DNA of 64,000 bases from JAXDMK01 sp963790325. GTDB lineage: Bacteria; Actinomycetota; Acidimicrobiia; Acidimicrobiales; AC-14. A model generated the notes under the pieces. The model was not told the DNA's origin and made no database searches. It was given only the letters and a program-made list of their open reading frames with translations. This document shows positions 15,877 through 25,186 of the stretch, piece by piece. Both the position numbers and the translations under genes were made by a program. The stretch lies in assembly GCA_963790325.1 (NCBI GenBank), contig CAWBNY010000003.1, positions 806,001 through 870,000 of the forward strand, in the 5' to 3' direction. The number at the start of each line of letters is the position of its first letter. The first letter of the stretch is position 1.

Positions 15877-16308
15877 GTGATCCTCCTCCGGCTCAGGGCG
15901 GCCGTCGCCATCGCCGCAGCGGCAGCCCTGGCCCTCACCGGCTGCGGCGACAAGGCCGAGCGCACCAACTTCCGTCCCCCGGCCCTCGGCGTCCCCGCCA
16001 CCGCGGCCGACGTCACCGGCATCTACCGCTCGATCCACCAGGGCCTCCTCCAGCTCCGGGGCAACGGCCAGCTCAACCTGGTCGTCCCCGAGGGGCCGGG
16101 CGCGACCATCGGATCGTTCACCCTCACCGACGGACGGGTGACCGTCCGCACCGAGAACTGCGGCGACCAGGTGGGCGACTACACCGTCGAGGTCGTCGCC
16201 GGGCCCATCGTGAGCAAGTCGACCCTCGTCTTCGAGACCGTCGACGACCCGTGCGCCGAACGCCGGCGGTATCTCACCATCGACCCCTGGGTCTACGCCG
16301 ACTCCTGA
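15877..16308 (+). CDS. Small secreted lipoprotein
   Basis: This 143-residue protein has a clear lipoprotein signal: basic start (LLRLRAA), hydrophobic core (AVAIAAAAALA) and lipobox LTGC near residue 22. The mature part is beta-rich and has Cys pairs (ENCGDQ and DDPCAERR), with a repeated pattern TGIYRSIHQGLLQLRGNGQL resembling lipocalin-like or DUF-type sensor lipoproteins; I do not assign a family. The GTG start faces the HU gene across 21 bp. The last 16 bp overlap, tail to tail, with the HAD phosphatase gene on the other strand. Confidence 0.8.
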   Translation: MILLRLRAAVAIAAAAALALTGCGDKAERTNFRPPALGVPATAADVTGIYRSIHQGLLQLRGNGQLNLVVPEGPGATIGSFTLTDGRVTVRTENCGDQVGDYTVEVVAGPIVSKSTLVFETVDDPCAERRRYLTIDPWVYADS

Positions 16309-17072
16309 GCCACACCCAGCTCCTGCTCGACCAGCGTGGCCAGGTCGGGCATCACGAACTCGGGCGGGTCGTCGACCGGCACCGACTCCTCTCCCGTCAC
16401 CCCGCTCAGCACGAGGGCGAAGGGCAGGCCCAGGCGGCGAGCCATGAGCCCGTCGGTGGACGGGCGGTCACCCACCAGGATCGAGCCGGCGCCGGCGCCC
16501 TCCTCCCCCAACCGCTCCGCCAACAGCGCCGCCATCGGCGCGTAGGGCTTCCCCGCCACCTCCGGCGGGATCCCGGCGGCCGCCGCCACTGCGGCCAGAA
16601 TGGACCCTCCACCGGGGATCGGTCCGGCGGGCGTCGGGTAGGTGGTGTCGTCGTTGGTCCCGATCAGGCGGGCGCCGTGGTGGACGGCGAGAAACGCCGC
16701 CGTCAGCCGGTCGTAGTCGAAGTCCCGGTGGAAGCCGACCACGACCGCGTCGGCGTCCCCCTCCCGGACGACGCGCACCCCTCGCGCCTCCAACGCCTCC
16801 CGTACGCCGGGGCCGGCGCAGAGCAGGGCCGTGCTCCCCGCCTCCAGCAGCGAGGCCGCGGCCTGGGCCGACGTGACCACGTCGTCGGGCTCCGCCACCA
16901 CCCCCATCCCGGTGAGCTTCTCGACCAGGTCCGATACCCGGGGGGAGGCGTTGTTGGTCAGGAACAGCACCCGGTGCCCCGCCTCCCGCAGCGCCGCGAT
17001 CGCCTCCACCGAGCCGGGGATGGGCTCCTCGGCCAACCAGATGACGCCGTCGAGATCGAGAATCCAGGCCAC
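16293..17072 (-). CDS. HAD-IIA family phosphatase (NagD-like)
   Basis: A 259-residue HAD hydrolase of class IIA. Motif I is LDLDGVIW (residues 5-12), motif II FLTNNAS, the cap-associated GTNDDTTYPTPAGPIPGGGS is typical of the NagD/AraL group, motif III uses the Lys of GKPYAPM, and motif IV is VGDRPSTDGLMA. These enzymes dephosphorylate small sugar phosphates or nucleotides; a housekeeping or metabolite-repair role is likely. GTG at 17072 is preferred because the fold starts at once after it. The 3' end overlaps the lipoprotein gene by 16 bp in convergent orientation. The next gene upstream on the same strand is the PBP, 23 bp away. Confidence 0.9.
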   Translation of the reverse strand: MAWILDLDGVIWLAEEPIPGSVEAIAALREAGHRVLFLTNNASPRVSDLVEKLTGMGVVAEPDDVVTSAQAAASLLEAGSTALLCAGPGVREALEARGVRVVREGDADAVVVGFHRDFDYDRLTAAFLAVHHGARLIGTNDDTTYPTPAGPIPGGGSILAAVAAAAGIPPEVAGKPYAPMAALLAERLGEEGAGAGSILVGDRPSTDGLMARRLGLPFALVLSGVTGEESVPVDDPPEFVMPDLATLVEQELGVAQESA

Positions 17073-17095
17073 GGAGGACTTGTAGCAGTTGCCCT

Positions 17096-18961
17096 CTAGG
17101 CCACCGGCGCCGCGGCCAGGAACTTGGCCCCGATCGGCGCCGCCACCCGACCCCCGACGCCCCCTGCTTCGACCAGCACCGCGAACGCCAGCGGGCCCCG
17201 GAAGCCGATGAACCAGGCGTGGGTGGCAGGGGGATCGGCCTCGCCGAACTCGGCGGTTCCGGTCTTTCCGGCCACGTCCTGGCCGGCGGCTGCGGCCACG
17301 GTGGCGCTCCCGGTCCGCACCACTTCCCGCATCAGGTCGGCCAGCACCGCCGCCGTGGCCGGTTCCAGCACGATCGGCGGCAGGTCCGGGGCGGGTCCCG
17401 TGATCCGGGGCGCCCGCCACGTGCCGGAGGCCACCGCCGCCGCCACCGACGCCATGTGGAGGGGGCTGGCCAGCACCCGACCCTGGCCGATGGAGGCCGC
17501 CGCCCTCTCGGCCGCGTCCCCCGGGTCGGGGAACTCTCCCCCGGTGGCCCCGACCCCGGCGTCGTACGGCACGCCGAACCCGAACCGGTCGGCCGCCGCC
17601 ACCAGGTCGGCGCCCGACAGGGCATCGGCCAACGTCACGAAGGCGGTGTTGCACGACCGGGCGAACGCGGTCCGGAAGGGGATGGCCCCGAACGACTCGT
17701 CCTCGAAGTTCTTGAACTGCCGGCCGCCGACGGTTGCCGTCGGCTCGCACGAGACCACGGTCTCGGGACGGGTGCCGGCCCGCACCAGCGCCTCGGTGGT
17801 GACCACCTTGAAGCTCGACCCGGGCGGGTACCGACCGTCGAGGGCCCGGTTGAACGGCTCGGTCAGGGGACGGGCGGCCACCGCCCGCACCTCGCCGGTG
17901 GGAGCGTCGATGGCGACGATGGCAGCGGGCGTGCCGACGCCGGCCAGGGCCTGGTCGGCGGCCGTCTGGACCCGGGGGTCGAGGGTGAGGACGAGCGGTT
18001 CGGGCGGGGTCCCCGGGAACTGGGCCAGCACCGCCACCTCCACACCCGAGCCGTCCTCGATGCGGACCTCGCCCGACGGCTGCCCCGCCAGCTGCCGCTC
18101 GTAGGCCCCCTCCAGCCCGGACAGACCCACCAGGTCGCCCGCACGGTAGGGCGGGCCCAGCTCGGCCAGGCGCTCGGCGGTGATCTCGCCGAACCGTCCG
18201 AGCAGGTGGAGGGCGAAGTCGTCGGCCGGGGTCACCCGCCCCGAGCCTTGCTGGAAGAAGATGCCCGGCACCGGTTCGAGCACCGGCCGGATGGGCGTGA
18301 ACCGGTCCCGCGGCACCTGGTCGACGGCCACGAAGTGGTCGGGCTGGACCCCGGGCGCGTTCAGCGCGTCCACCACGGCCAGGGGGTCGGTGCCCAGCTG
18401 CTGCTGGAGGACGGCCTGGACGCCGGCCAGGTCCTGGATCCGGCCCGGCTGGAGTCCGATCACCAGCACGTCCGAGGTCGACACCAGGGGCGCCCCGGCC
18501 GCGCCCACGATCGACGCCCGCGACGGCCAGACCAGGCCCAGCTCGAAGTGGAGGTCGGGGGTGAGGGCGGGATGGAGGGTCGCGTGGGACCACACGATCC
18601 GCCAGTCCTTGTCCACCCGGACGACGGGGAGGACACCGTCGTATCGGAGGCGGCCGACGCCACCCACCTCGAGGTCGGCGGAGTAGGTGGCCTGCACCTC
18701 GTCGACGACGCCCGGCCGGAACGTGGCCCGGGTGACCCGCAGGTCGTCGCGCATGGCGATGACCGCCTCCACCAACCCGGGCGGGGCGCCGTCGACTTCC
18801 CGGGCCATGGCCGCGGCGTCGAACCTCTCCCACGCGGCCAGGTACCGGGACACCTCGGCCGTCGCCAGCCGGGGCTCGTCGTCGCGGGACGTGACGTAGA
18901 AGGTCCCCCCACCGGCGATGAGCAGGACCACCACGCCGACCACCAGCAGATTTCGCCTCAC
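17096..18961 (-). CDS. Class B penicillin-binding protein with NTF2-like (MecA_N) domain
   Basis: A 621-residue peptidoglycan transpeptidase anchored by one N-terminal helix (NLLVVGVVVLLIAGGGTFYV). An NTF2-like MecA_N domain (about residues 25-145), a PBP dimerisation region and the transpeptidase domain follow. The active-site motifs are intact: SSFK near residue 380, SCN near 435 and KTGT near 564. The domain order is that of PBP2a/PBP3-type enzymes, which cross-link septal or lateral wall and can be less sensitive to beta-lactams; resistance itself cannot be inferred. GTG at 18961 has CACAAT 9 nt upstream; an ATG at 18994, 11 codons earlier, is an alternative. Confidence 0.93.
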   Translation of the reverse strand: MRRNLLVVGVVVLLIAGGGTFYVTSRDDEPRLATAEVSRYLAAWERFDAAAMAREVDGAPPGLVEAVIAMRDDLRVTRATFRPGVVDEVQATYSADLEVGGVGRLRYDGVLPVVRVDKDWRIVWSHATLHPALTPDLHFELGLVWPSRASIVGAAGAPLVSTSDVLVIGLQPGRIQDLAGVQAVLQQQLGTDPLAVVDALNAPGVQPDHFVAVDQVPRDRFTPIRPVLEPVPGIFFQQGSGRVTPADDFALHLLGRFGEITAERLAELGPPYRAGDLVGLSGLEGAYERQLAGQPSGEVRIEDGSGVEVAVLAQFPGTPPEPLVLTLDPRVQTAADQALAGVGTPAAIVAIDAPTGEVRAVAARPLTEPFNRALDGRYPPGSSFKVVTTEALVRAGTRPETVVSCEPTATVGGRQFKNFEDESFGAIPFRTAFARSCNTAFVTLADALSGADLVAAADRFGFGVPYDAGVGATGGEFPDPGDAAERAAASIGQGRVLASPLHMASVAAAVASGTWRAPRITGPAPDLPPIVLEPATAAVLADLMREVVRTGSATVAAAAGQDVAGKTGTAEFGEADPPATHAWFIGFRGPLAFAVLVEAGGVGGRVAAPIGAKFLAAAPVA

Positions 18962-19094
18962 GGTCGGCCCATTGTGCCCCACCCAGCCCGACATGATCGA
19001 CGTCGCGACCGCCCTCGACCCTGGACTCGAGCGACACCCCCGTCGGTCGCCTGTAGTCGGGACGGGGCGGTCTTCCGGAGGCCGCACCTGGCGG

Positions 19095-21371
19095 TCAGTT
19101 GCTGAGGACCCTCGCCGTGGCCCGGCGGCCGGGGAGCTTGACCACCTCGATGGCGTTGGGGAGCTGCTCCTTGATGGCGACGTCGTGGGTGACGACGAGG
19201 ACCTGGCGGAAGCGGTTCTTCAGCCGTTCGAGGGCGAGGAGCATGCGCTCCTTGCGCTCGTCGTCGAGGGGGCCGAAGACCTCGTCGAGCACGAGCAGGC
19301 CCACCGCCCCGCCCGCCTGGAACTGCACCTGCTCGCTCACCGCCACCCGCAGGGCGAGGTTGGCCAGGTCGGTCTCCGAGCCGGAGAACCTCGTCATCCC
19401 GTAGAGGAGGCCGGCGTCACGGAGCTGGATCTCGTAGGTCTCCGGGTTGACCAGCAGCTCGTCGTACTCGTGGTCGGTGAGCTCGGCGAACAGCGCCCCC
19501 GCCTTCTCCGACAGGCGGGGACCGACCGAGGCCACCAGCTCGTTGCGGAAGTTGTTGAGCAGGTCGGCCAGCCGGCTCAGGTGGCGGGCGTCGTCGCCCA
19601 GGCCGGCCAGCCGGTCGTGCTGGTCGAGGGCCTCGTTGAGCCGGCGGGCCTCGGCATCGGCCTTGGCCCTCGCCTGGACCGCAGCCACCCGGGCCTGGCC
19701 GGCGACGAGGGCGGCGGCGTCGGCGGCGGCCCGGTGGCGGTCGCGCACGGCCACCGCCCGGGCCGCGTCGTCGGGCTTGTAGTCGAGGCCCTGGGCCTTG
19801 GACCGGAGGTTGTCGAGCCGGGCCTGGGCGTCGGCCGCGTCGGCCCGGGCCACGTCGAGCTCGGCCTTGGCCGCCACCCGCCGCTCGAGGCGCCCGGCGA
19901 TGCGCTGGCACTCGTCGGCCGCCTGCCGGCGGCGGTCGACCTCGGCCGACAGGGCGCCGACCATCCCCTCGGTCACCGGCTCGCCCAGCGCCTCCTCGGC
20001 TCGCGCCAGACCGGCCTCCGCCTCCGCCCGCCGGGCCCGCACGCTCTGGTACGCGGCCTGAGCCTCCCGGGCCAGCTTGAGGTCGGCGAGCAGGGCGGCG
20101 GCCGCCTCCGCGGCCACGCTGGCGGCGAACCCGGCCCGTCGCCGGTCGAGCTCCGCCTCCACCAGGGCCCCCTCCGCCGTCGCCAGCTCAGCCGCCCGGT
20201 GGGCCTGGACCGCCTCGAACGCATCGCCCAGGGCCTGGCCGCACAGCGGGCAGTCGGCCTCGCCCGTGAGGTCGGCCGACCGGCTGGCGGCGGCGGCCGC
20301 CCGCTCCCGCTCGGCCCGGGCCGCGTCGAGAACCGCCTGCACCCGCGACACCTCGGCCCGAGCCGCGTCGAGCTCGGCCCGGGCCGCCTCGTAGCCCTCC
20401 TCGTCCGGCGTCGGGGGGTCGTCGACGGGAGGAAGGCCGGCCACCGCGGACCGGGCCGCCACCACCGCCTCCACCCGGCGCAGGCGGGCCTCGGCGTCGC
20501 GCCACCCCTCGGCCTCGGCTCGGAGCGACGCCAACCGGTGGGCGGCCACCTCCAGCCCGAGAAGCTCGTCCCCCAGCTTGGTGGCCGCCGCCGCCGCCCG
20601 GTTGAGCTCCTCCCGCACCGCCCGGCCCTCGGCCACCAGCCGGTCGTGCTCCTGGCGGACGGCCTCCAGCCGGTCGGCGCTGCGGTGGGCGGCCTCGAAG
20701 TGGACCCGGGCCGTCTCCAGGGCGGTGTCGAGCTCGGACGCCTTCCACTCCAGGGCGGTGGCCATCGACACCGCCTCCTGCAGCTCGGCCTTGACCCGGT
20801 TGAGGTCGGGGAGCATCTCCCGTAGCCGTTCGAAGGTGGCGGTGGCGCTGCGGGCGTCCTTGCGGGCCAGGTCGCGGGCCCCGTCGAGGGGCGTGATGCC
20901 GAGCAGCTGGAGGACGAGCTTGCGCCGCTCGGCCGGGGGCTGGTCGCTGAACGCGGCCAGCTGCTTCTGCTCGGCGAACACCGACGCCCGGAAGGCGGCG
21001 TCGTCCATCCCCAGGATGGAGTGGACGTAGCGGGCGGTGTCGCGCACCCCCTCCGCCACCTGGAGGCCGTCGGCGTGGGCCTGGGCCTTCACCGCCGAGC
21101 CGGCGCCGGCGATCGTGCGCCGGACCAGGTAGAGGTGGCCCTCGTGCTCGAACTCGACCTCGCTCACGCAGTCGGACCTGAGCCCGGCGGTGCGGATCTC
21201 GTCGTTGGCGGTGCGGGACTTGCCGAAGAGGGTCCACCGGATGGACTCCACGATCGTGCTCTTGCCCCCGCCGTTGGGGCCGTAGATGCCCACCAGGCCG
21301 GGCGGGAGCTCGAGGTCGAGGGGCTCCTCGTAGACCCGGTAGTTGCGCAGGTGGAGCCGGGTGATGCGCAT
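19095..21371 (-). CDS. sbcC: SbcC/Rad50-family ATPase
   Basis: The ATPase partner of the SbcD/Mre11 nuclease in DNA double-strand-break end processing. Walker A is GPNGGGKST at residues 31-39, a long coiled coil follows on both sides of a zinc hook (CPLC near residue 373), then the ABC signature (FSGSETDLANLALRVA) and Walker B (LLVLDEVFGPLDD), and the H-loop (VVTHD). At 758 residues it is much shorter than E. coli SbcC and closer to archaeal Rad50 in coiled-coil size. It is last in the minus-strand order nurA-herA-sbcD-sbcC, 10 bp after sbcD, implying co-expression with the resection machinery. Confidence 0.95.
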   Translation of the reverse strand: MRITRLHLRNYRVYEEPLDLELPPGLVGIYGPNGGGKSTIVESIRWTLFGKSRTANDEIRTAGLRSDCVSEVEFEHEGHLYLVRRTIAGAGSAVKAQAHADGLQVAEGVRDTARYVHSILGMDDAAFRASVFAEQKQLAAFSDQPPAERRKLVLQLLGITPLDGARDLARKDARSATATFERLREMLPDLNRVKAELQEAVSMATALEWKASELDTALETARVHFEAAHRSADRLEAVRQEHDRLVAEGRAVREELNRAAAAATKLGDELLGLEVAAHRLASLRAEAEGWRDAEARLRRVEAVVAARSAVAGLPPVDDPPTPDEEGYEAARAELDAARAEVSRVQAVLDAARAERERAAAAASRSADLTGEADCPLCGQALGDAFEAVQAHRAAELATAEGALVEAELDRRRAGFAASVAAEAAAALLADLKLAREAQAAYQSVRARRAEAEAGLARAEEALGEPVTEGMVGALSAEVDRRRQAADECQRIAGRLERRVAAKAELDVARADAADAQARLDNLRSKAQGLDYKPDDAARAVAVRDRHRAAADAAALVAGQARVAAVQARAKADAEARRLNEALDQHDRLAGLGDDARHLSRLADLLNNFRNELVASVGPRLSEKAGALFAELTDHEYDELLVNPETYEIQLRDAGLLYGMTRFSGSETDLANLALRVAVSEQVQFQAGGAVGLLVLDEVFGPLDDERKERMLLALERLKNRFRQVLVVTHDVAIKEQLPNAIEVVKLPGRRATARVLSN

Positions 21372-21381
21372 CCGCCGGGAC

Positions 21382-22500
21382 CTAGTCGGCCGCCGACTCG
21401 ACGGCCCGGGCGAGGTAGTCGTCGCCCATCGTGCGAATCCGGTCGCGGTCGAAGCCGACCAGGTCCTGACCCTCGACGTACTGGCCCCACTGGGCCGGCA
21501 GCGTCTGCAGCTCGGGCAGCTCCACCCGTCCCTCCGACTCCCGGAACTGGGGCTCGAGCTTGACCAGCAGCGCCCTCGCCGACGCCTCCCGCACCGCCTC
21601 CCGGTCGAGGAGGTGGAACGCCTCGGGCTCGACCTGCTCGATGTAGAGCCGGGCCACCGCCCCCTCGGGCACCGTCGCCGCCCGTTCGAGCACGGCCTGC
21701 TGGACCTCGGCCGGCGACAGGCCGAGGGCGTGCACCGTGGGCAGGGTGAGCAGGGGCCGCTGGCCGGTGAGGGCGACGTGGCGGCACTCGCCCGTCTCCG
21801 TGTCGAGGACGACGATGCCCTTGGGGTCGTCGGGGCTGTCGGCGAAGGAGAAGGTGTCGGTGGACCCGGCGTACCAGATCCCCTGACCGACCTTGGTGTG
21901 GAAGTGGTAGTGGCCGAGGAGGACGAGGTCGGCCTTGAGCTCGCCTGCGTCGACCTCGATCTCGTTGATGTCGGCGTGGCGGGGCTCGACCTGGGGCACC
22001 CGGGGATGGGTGAGGAGGAGGTTGGTGCGGTCGCCGCTGCGGTTGAGGTCGGCCCGGTGGAGGGCGTCGAGGGTGTCGGCCACGGTGAGCATCTGGGGGA
22101 CGGCGTGCACCGCCAGCCCGGGGAAGTCGAAGCGCTCGTACTGGAGCCGGTGGGCGAAGCGGACGTCGGTGAAGGTGTCGGCGAGGGCGGAGTAGGGGCT
22201 TCCGGTGCCGGGGAGGCGGGGGGTGTCGTGGTTGCCGGTGATCACCACCAGGGGGACGCCGTGCTCCCGGATCCGGGCCATGGCCCGCTGGGCGATGCGG
22301 AAGGAGCGGTAGGTGGGACGGGGGTGGTCGAACACGTCGCCCAGCCACACCACCAGGTCGGGGGCCTGTTGCAGGGCGAGGTCGACCGCCGCCTCGAACG
22401 ACCGCTCGAAGTCGCGCTCGCGCTGGTTGACCCCCTCGGGCGTGGTGAACGAGTAGTACGACCGCCCGAGGTGGGCGTCGCCGAGGGCGGCGACCTTCAT
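21382..22500 (-). CDS. sbcD: SbcD/Mre11-family nuclease
   Basis: A 372-residue exonuclease subunit with the phosphoesterase motifs GDAHLG (residues 7-12), WLGDVFDH near 52, ITGNHDTP near 87, THPR and LGHYHFHTK near 195. The nuclease acts with SbcC to trim DNA ends and hairpins. A C-terminal region after about residue 290 (VEPEAFHLLDREAVREASAR) provides the capping and SbcC-binding part. The ATG at 22500 is preferred to a TTG four codons upstream, since it is followed at once by KVAALGDAHLG. It lies 28 bp after herA and 10 bp before sbcC. Confidence 0.94.
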   Translation of the reverse strand: MKVAALGDAHLGRSYYSFTTPEGVNQRERDFERSFEAAVDLALQQAPDLVVWLGDVFDHPRPTYRSFRIAQRAMARIREHGVPLVVITGNHDTPRLPGTGSPYSALADTFTDVRFAHRLQYERFDFPGLAVHAVPQMLTVADTLDALHRADLNRSGDRTNLLLTHPRVPQVEPRHADINEIEVDAGELKADLVLLGHYHFHTKVGQGIWYAGSTDTFSFADSPDDPKGIVVLDTETGECRHVALTGQRPLLTLPTVHALGLSPAEVQQAVLERAATVPEGAVARLYIEQVEPEAFHLLDREAVREASARALLVKLEPQFRESEGRVELPELQTLPAQWGQYVEGQDLVGFDRDRIRTMGDDYLARAVESAAD

Positions 22501-22528
22501 TTCCGGCGCCAACCGGGTCGGGGCCCCA

Positions 22529-24118
22529 TCAGTCGACCAGGGCGGCCACGTTGGGCGGGACCACCGGGCGGGGGACGGGCGGGGGTGGGCAGTCGCGCAC
22601 CGCGTGCGACCAGAGATGGACCTTGGCCGGCACCGCGAACGGGGCGTGGAGGTTGACCACCAGGCACTCCCCCGGCATGAGGGTCTGGATCTCGGGGCCG
22701 AGGGCGGAGATGTCCTGCTTCGACGACGACCGGAGGATGGTGCGGTCCTTCTCGTCGGCCAGGCCGAGGACGAAGAAGGTGTTGAACTGGCTGAGCAGCT
22801 CGCCGTCGAGGAGCTTGGGCTGCTGGGTGACGGCGCACAGCCCGACCTTGAACTTCCGCCCCTCCCGGGCCACCCGGGGAAAGACGTTGGACTCCTTGTC
22901 CTTGTTGGCCGACAGCACCCGCTGGGCCTCCTCCAGGACGATCGCCACCACCGGCAGCCGCTCGTGGACCTCGGGGTCGTCGAGGTAGGCCGCCGACCAC
23001 TCGTCGAGCACCTTGCGGGTGAGGAAGGACGCGACCAGCACCTCTTCGGTGGAACCCAGGCCGCTCACGTCGACGAGGACGACCTTGCCCTCGCGGAGGT
23101 CGCGCAGGACCGCCGCCCCCACCGACACATGGGCGTCAGCCGCGATGCACGGGAGCTCGACGATGCGCCGGGCCCGGCGGTGGACGACCTGGAGGGTGTT
23201 GAGGGCCACCCGCGACGACAGCTCGACGTCGCGGAACCCGGGCAGGTCCTCGACCGCCGAGAAGGCCAGCAGCCAGGAGAGGCCTTCGCCTGACGCCTCA
23301 CGCGAGTAGTGGCGCTCGAGCTCGAAGAGAGCCTCCTCCTGGGGCCGGCTCCAGTCGTAGGCGGTGCGCAGGTCGTCGACGGTGAGCTCGGCCAGCCCGA
23401 CCCGGAGGGTGGACGTGTTGGGCAGGGAGCGGGCGGCGTAGGTGCGAAGCCGCGCCGCCGCCCACGGGTGGCGGGCGAGCTGGGCGCGGTACTCGCCGTG
23501 GGGATCGACCAGCAGCAGCCCGTAGCGGCCCTGGGCCCGCATCACGCCGCCGGCCAGCACCATCATCAGGTTCGACTTGCCCATGCCGGTGGTGGCGAAG
23601 ATGCCGACGTGGGTGGCCAGGCTGTCGCCGGGGATGCCGACCTCGAAGTCGACCACCGTCTCCCCGCTGCGGAGGTTGCCGACGGGCAGGTCGCCCATGC
23701 GGGTGCGGAGGAAGGCGAAATCGGACGGCTCGGGGGCGACCACCCGCGAGAACTGGGTGGGCAGGCTCTTGGGCTTGCGGAACTCCCGGCTCTCCGATGT
23801 GGCCGCGTCGGGGGTGAGGTAGCCGAGGCACCGGCAGGTGGCCACCCGGTAGGTGCGGCGGGCCTGCTCGTAGAGGCGGTGGGCACCGTCGTCGCCCCGG
23901 TCGTCGTCGGCCAGGAGCGTGCCCGCCACCCGCTCGGCCCATCCCGGCTCCCGGTGCTCGCTGCCGTAGGTGACGTCGACGATGCGGAACAGGTAGCGGC
24001 GACCGGTGGCCTCGTCGACCGCCACCAGCAGCTCGCCCAGGAACAGGTCCTCGTCGGGCCCGGCCCGGAACACCCCTTCGAGGACGTTCTTGCCGAACAG
24101 CCGGCCCCGGCTCGCCAC
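22529..24118 (-). CDS. herA: HerA-family DNA translocase/helicase
   Basis: A 529-residue hexameric ATPase of the FtsK/HerA superfamily, which pumps DNA while the NurA nuclease cuts it. An N-terminal HAS-barrel-like region (about residues 1-120) precedes the RecA-like core. Walker A is TTGMGKSN near residue 176, Walker B ends in Glu as expected (IVLEEAQ near 393), and later motifs include LCAVTQQPKLLD and ILRSSSKQD. Length and layout match archaeal and Thermus/Deinococcus HerA. GTG 24118 shares one base with the nurA stop (TAGTG), so the two are coupled; it sits between nurA and sbcD. Confidence 0.93.
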   Translation of the reverse strand: MASRGRLFGKNVLEGVFRAGPDEDLFLGELLVAVDEATGRRYLFRIVDVTYGSEHREPGWAERVAGTLLADDDRGDDGAHRLYEQARRTYRVATCRCLGYLTPDAATSESREFRKPKSLPTQFSRVVAPEPSDFAFLRTRMGDLPVGNLRSGETVVDFEVGIPGDSLATHVGIFATTGMGKSNLMMVLAGGVMRAQGRYGLLLVDPHGEYRAQLARHPWAAARLRTYAARSLPNTSTLRVGLAELTVDDLRTAYDWSRPQEEALFELERHYSREASGEGLSWLLAFSAVEDLPGFRDVELSSRVALNTLQVVHRRARRIVELPCIAADAHVSVGAAVLRDLREGKVVLVDVSGLGSTEEVLVASFLTRKVLDEWSAAYLDDPEVHERLPVVAIVLEEAQRVLSANKDKESNVFPRVAREGRKFKVGLCAVTQQPKLLDGELLSQFNTFFVLGLADEKDRTILRSSSKQDISALGPEIQTLMPGECLVVNLHAPFAVPAKVHLWSHAVRDCPPPPVPRPVVPPNVAALVD

Positions 24119-25098
24119 TAGAACCGCTCCATGAGGCCGTGGCGGTCGGCGAAGGCCCGCTCCCGGACGTCGTAGGGCACGCCCACCCGGTCGAAGTGGC
24201 CCTCGACCTCGAGCCACGCCTCGTCGCGCAGCCATCCGGGGCAGGCGGCCAGGCGGTCGGCGACGGTGAGAGGGTAGGGGTAGCCGGGGAAGGCGGCGTC
24301 GTCGGAGAGGGCGGCGAGGGCCGACAGCACCTGCTCGGCGTCGACGTCGCCCGGGAGGTCGACCCGGAAGGCGAAGCGGGCATCGGGGTCGAGGCGGGCC
24401 GCGACCACCTGGATCCCGGCACCGGCCGGCTCGACGTCGGGCCGGGTGCGGGCCACGGGAGTCCACCACCTGGACCGGGGACCGAGGACCGCCTCCGCCT
24501 CGAGCTCGAGCTGGCCCAGGAGGGGGGCGCTCCCCCGGGCCAGGGACGAGCGCTTGGTGATGCCTACGAGGGTGACGCCGGCCTCGGCGGCCCGGTCGAG
24601 GAGGCCCTTGAGCCAGCGGGACGGGATGCGCCAGTCGGGCACCAGGTCGCCGTCGACCAGGACGACGGCGCCCCGCTCGGCCTCGGCGATGCACTGCTCG
24701 ACCGCGACCCACTCCTCGCGGTCGCGGAGGAGGTTGAGGTCGACGGCCGCGTCGGGGCGGATGCCGAGGCCGAGGTTGGCCGCCACCGCCCGCTCCTCGC
24801 CGCAGCCGACGAGGCGGGCCTGGAGCTCACCCTCGAACTCCTCGCACTCACCGTGGCGGAAGCGGACCCGGGCGGCCCGGGTGACCACCAGCTGCAGGCA
24901 GCGGGCGTCGGCCACCAGGGCCTGGCCGCCGTCGACCGCCCACACCTCGTCGGGCGGGTCGGTGCGGGCCAACGGCCGGGGTTCGATGTCGGCCCCGAAG
25001 ACGAGGTCGGTGTTGGTGGGGTCGCTGAGGACGCTCCCCCCGCCGGTGAGCAGCGCCGCCAGCCGTTCGGCGGCCACCGCCAGAGTCGCAGGTGCCAT
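24118..25098 (-). CDS. nurA: NurA nuclease
   Basis: A 326-residue protein recognised as NurA by its metal-binding Asp motifs: WAVDGGQALV near residue 53 and VVLVDGDLVPDW near 145, each followed by the strands expected of the RNase-H-like NurA fold, and by its direct coupling to herA. NurA is a 5'-3' exonuclease and endonuclease that works inside the HerA ring to make 3' overhangs for recombination. ATG 25098 is used; a TTG at 25116 is possible. As first gene of nurA-herA-sbcD-sbcC it carries the regulatory region: a perfect 14-bp palindrome 32 bp upstream and a hairpin further up. Confidence 0.85.
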   Translation of the reverse strand: MAPATLAVAAERLAALLTGGGSVLSDPTNTDLVFGADIEPRPLARTDPPDEVWAVDGGQALVADARCLQLVVTRAARVRFRHGECEEFEGELQARLVGCGEERAVAANLGLGIRPDAAVDLNLLRDREEWVAVEQCIAEAERGAVVLVDGDLVPDWRIPSRWLKGLLDRAAEAGVTLVGITKRSSLARGSAPLLGQLELEAEAVLGPRSRWWTPVARTRPDVEPAGAGIQVVAARLDPDARFAFRVDLPGDVDAEQVLSALAALSDDAAFPGYPYPLTVADRLAACPGWLRDEAWLEVEGHFDRVGVPYDVRERAFADRHGLMERF

Positions 25099-25129
25099 GA
25101 GCCACCAGCCTGCCAAGCCGGTGCGACAG

Positions 25130-25143
25130 TTACAAGCTTGTAA
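25130..25143. promoter_or_regulatory. 14-bp palindrome TTACAAGCTTGTAA upstream of nurA
   Basis: TTACAAGCTTGTAA is a perfect palindrome and AT-rich in otherwise GC-rich DNA. It lies 31 bp upstream of the nurA ATG, where a repressor or activator dimer could cover the promoter. Confidence 0.55.
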
Positions 25144-25186
25144 GTCCGGCGCCTCCGCCGAACCAGTTGGCGGAGACCTGCGAACC

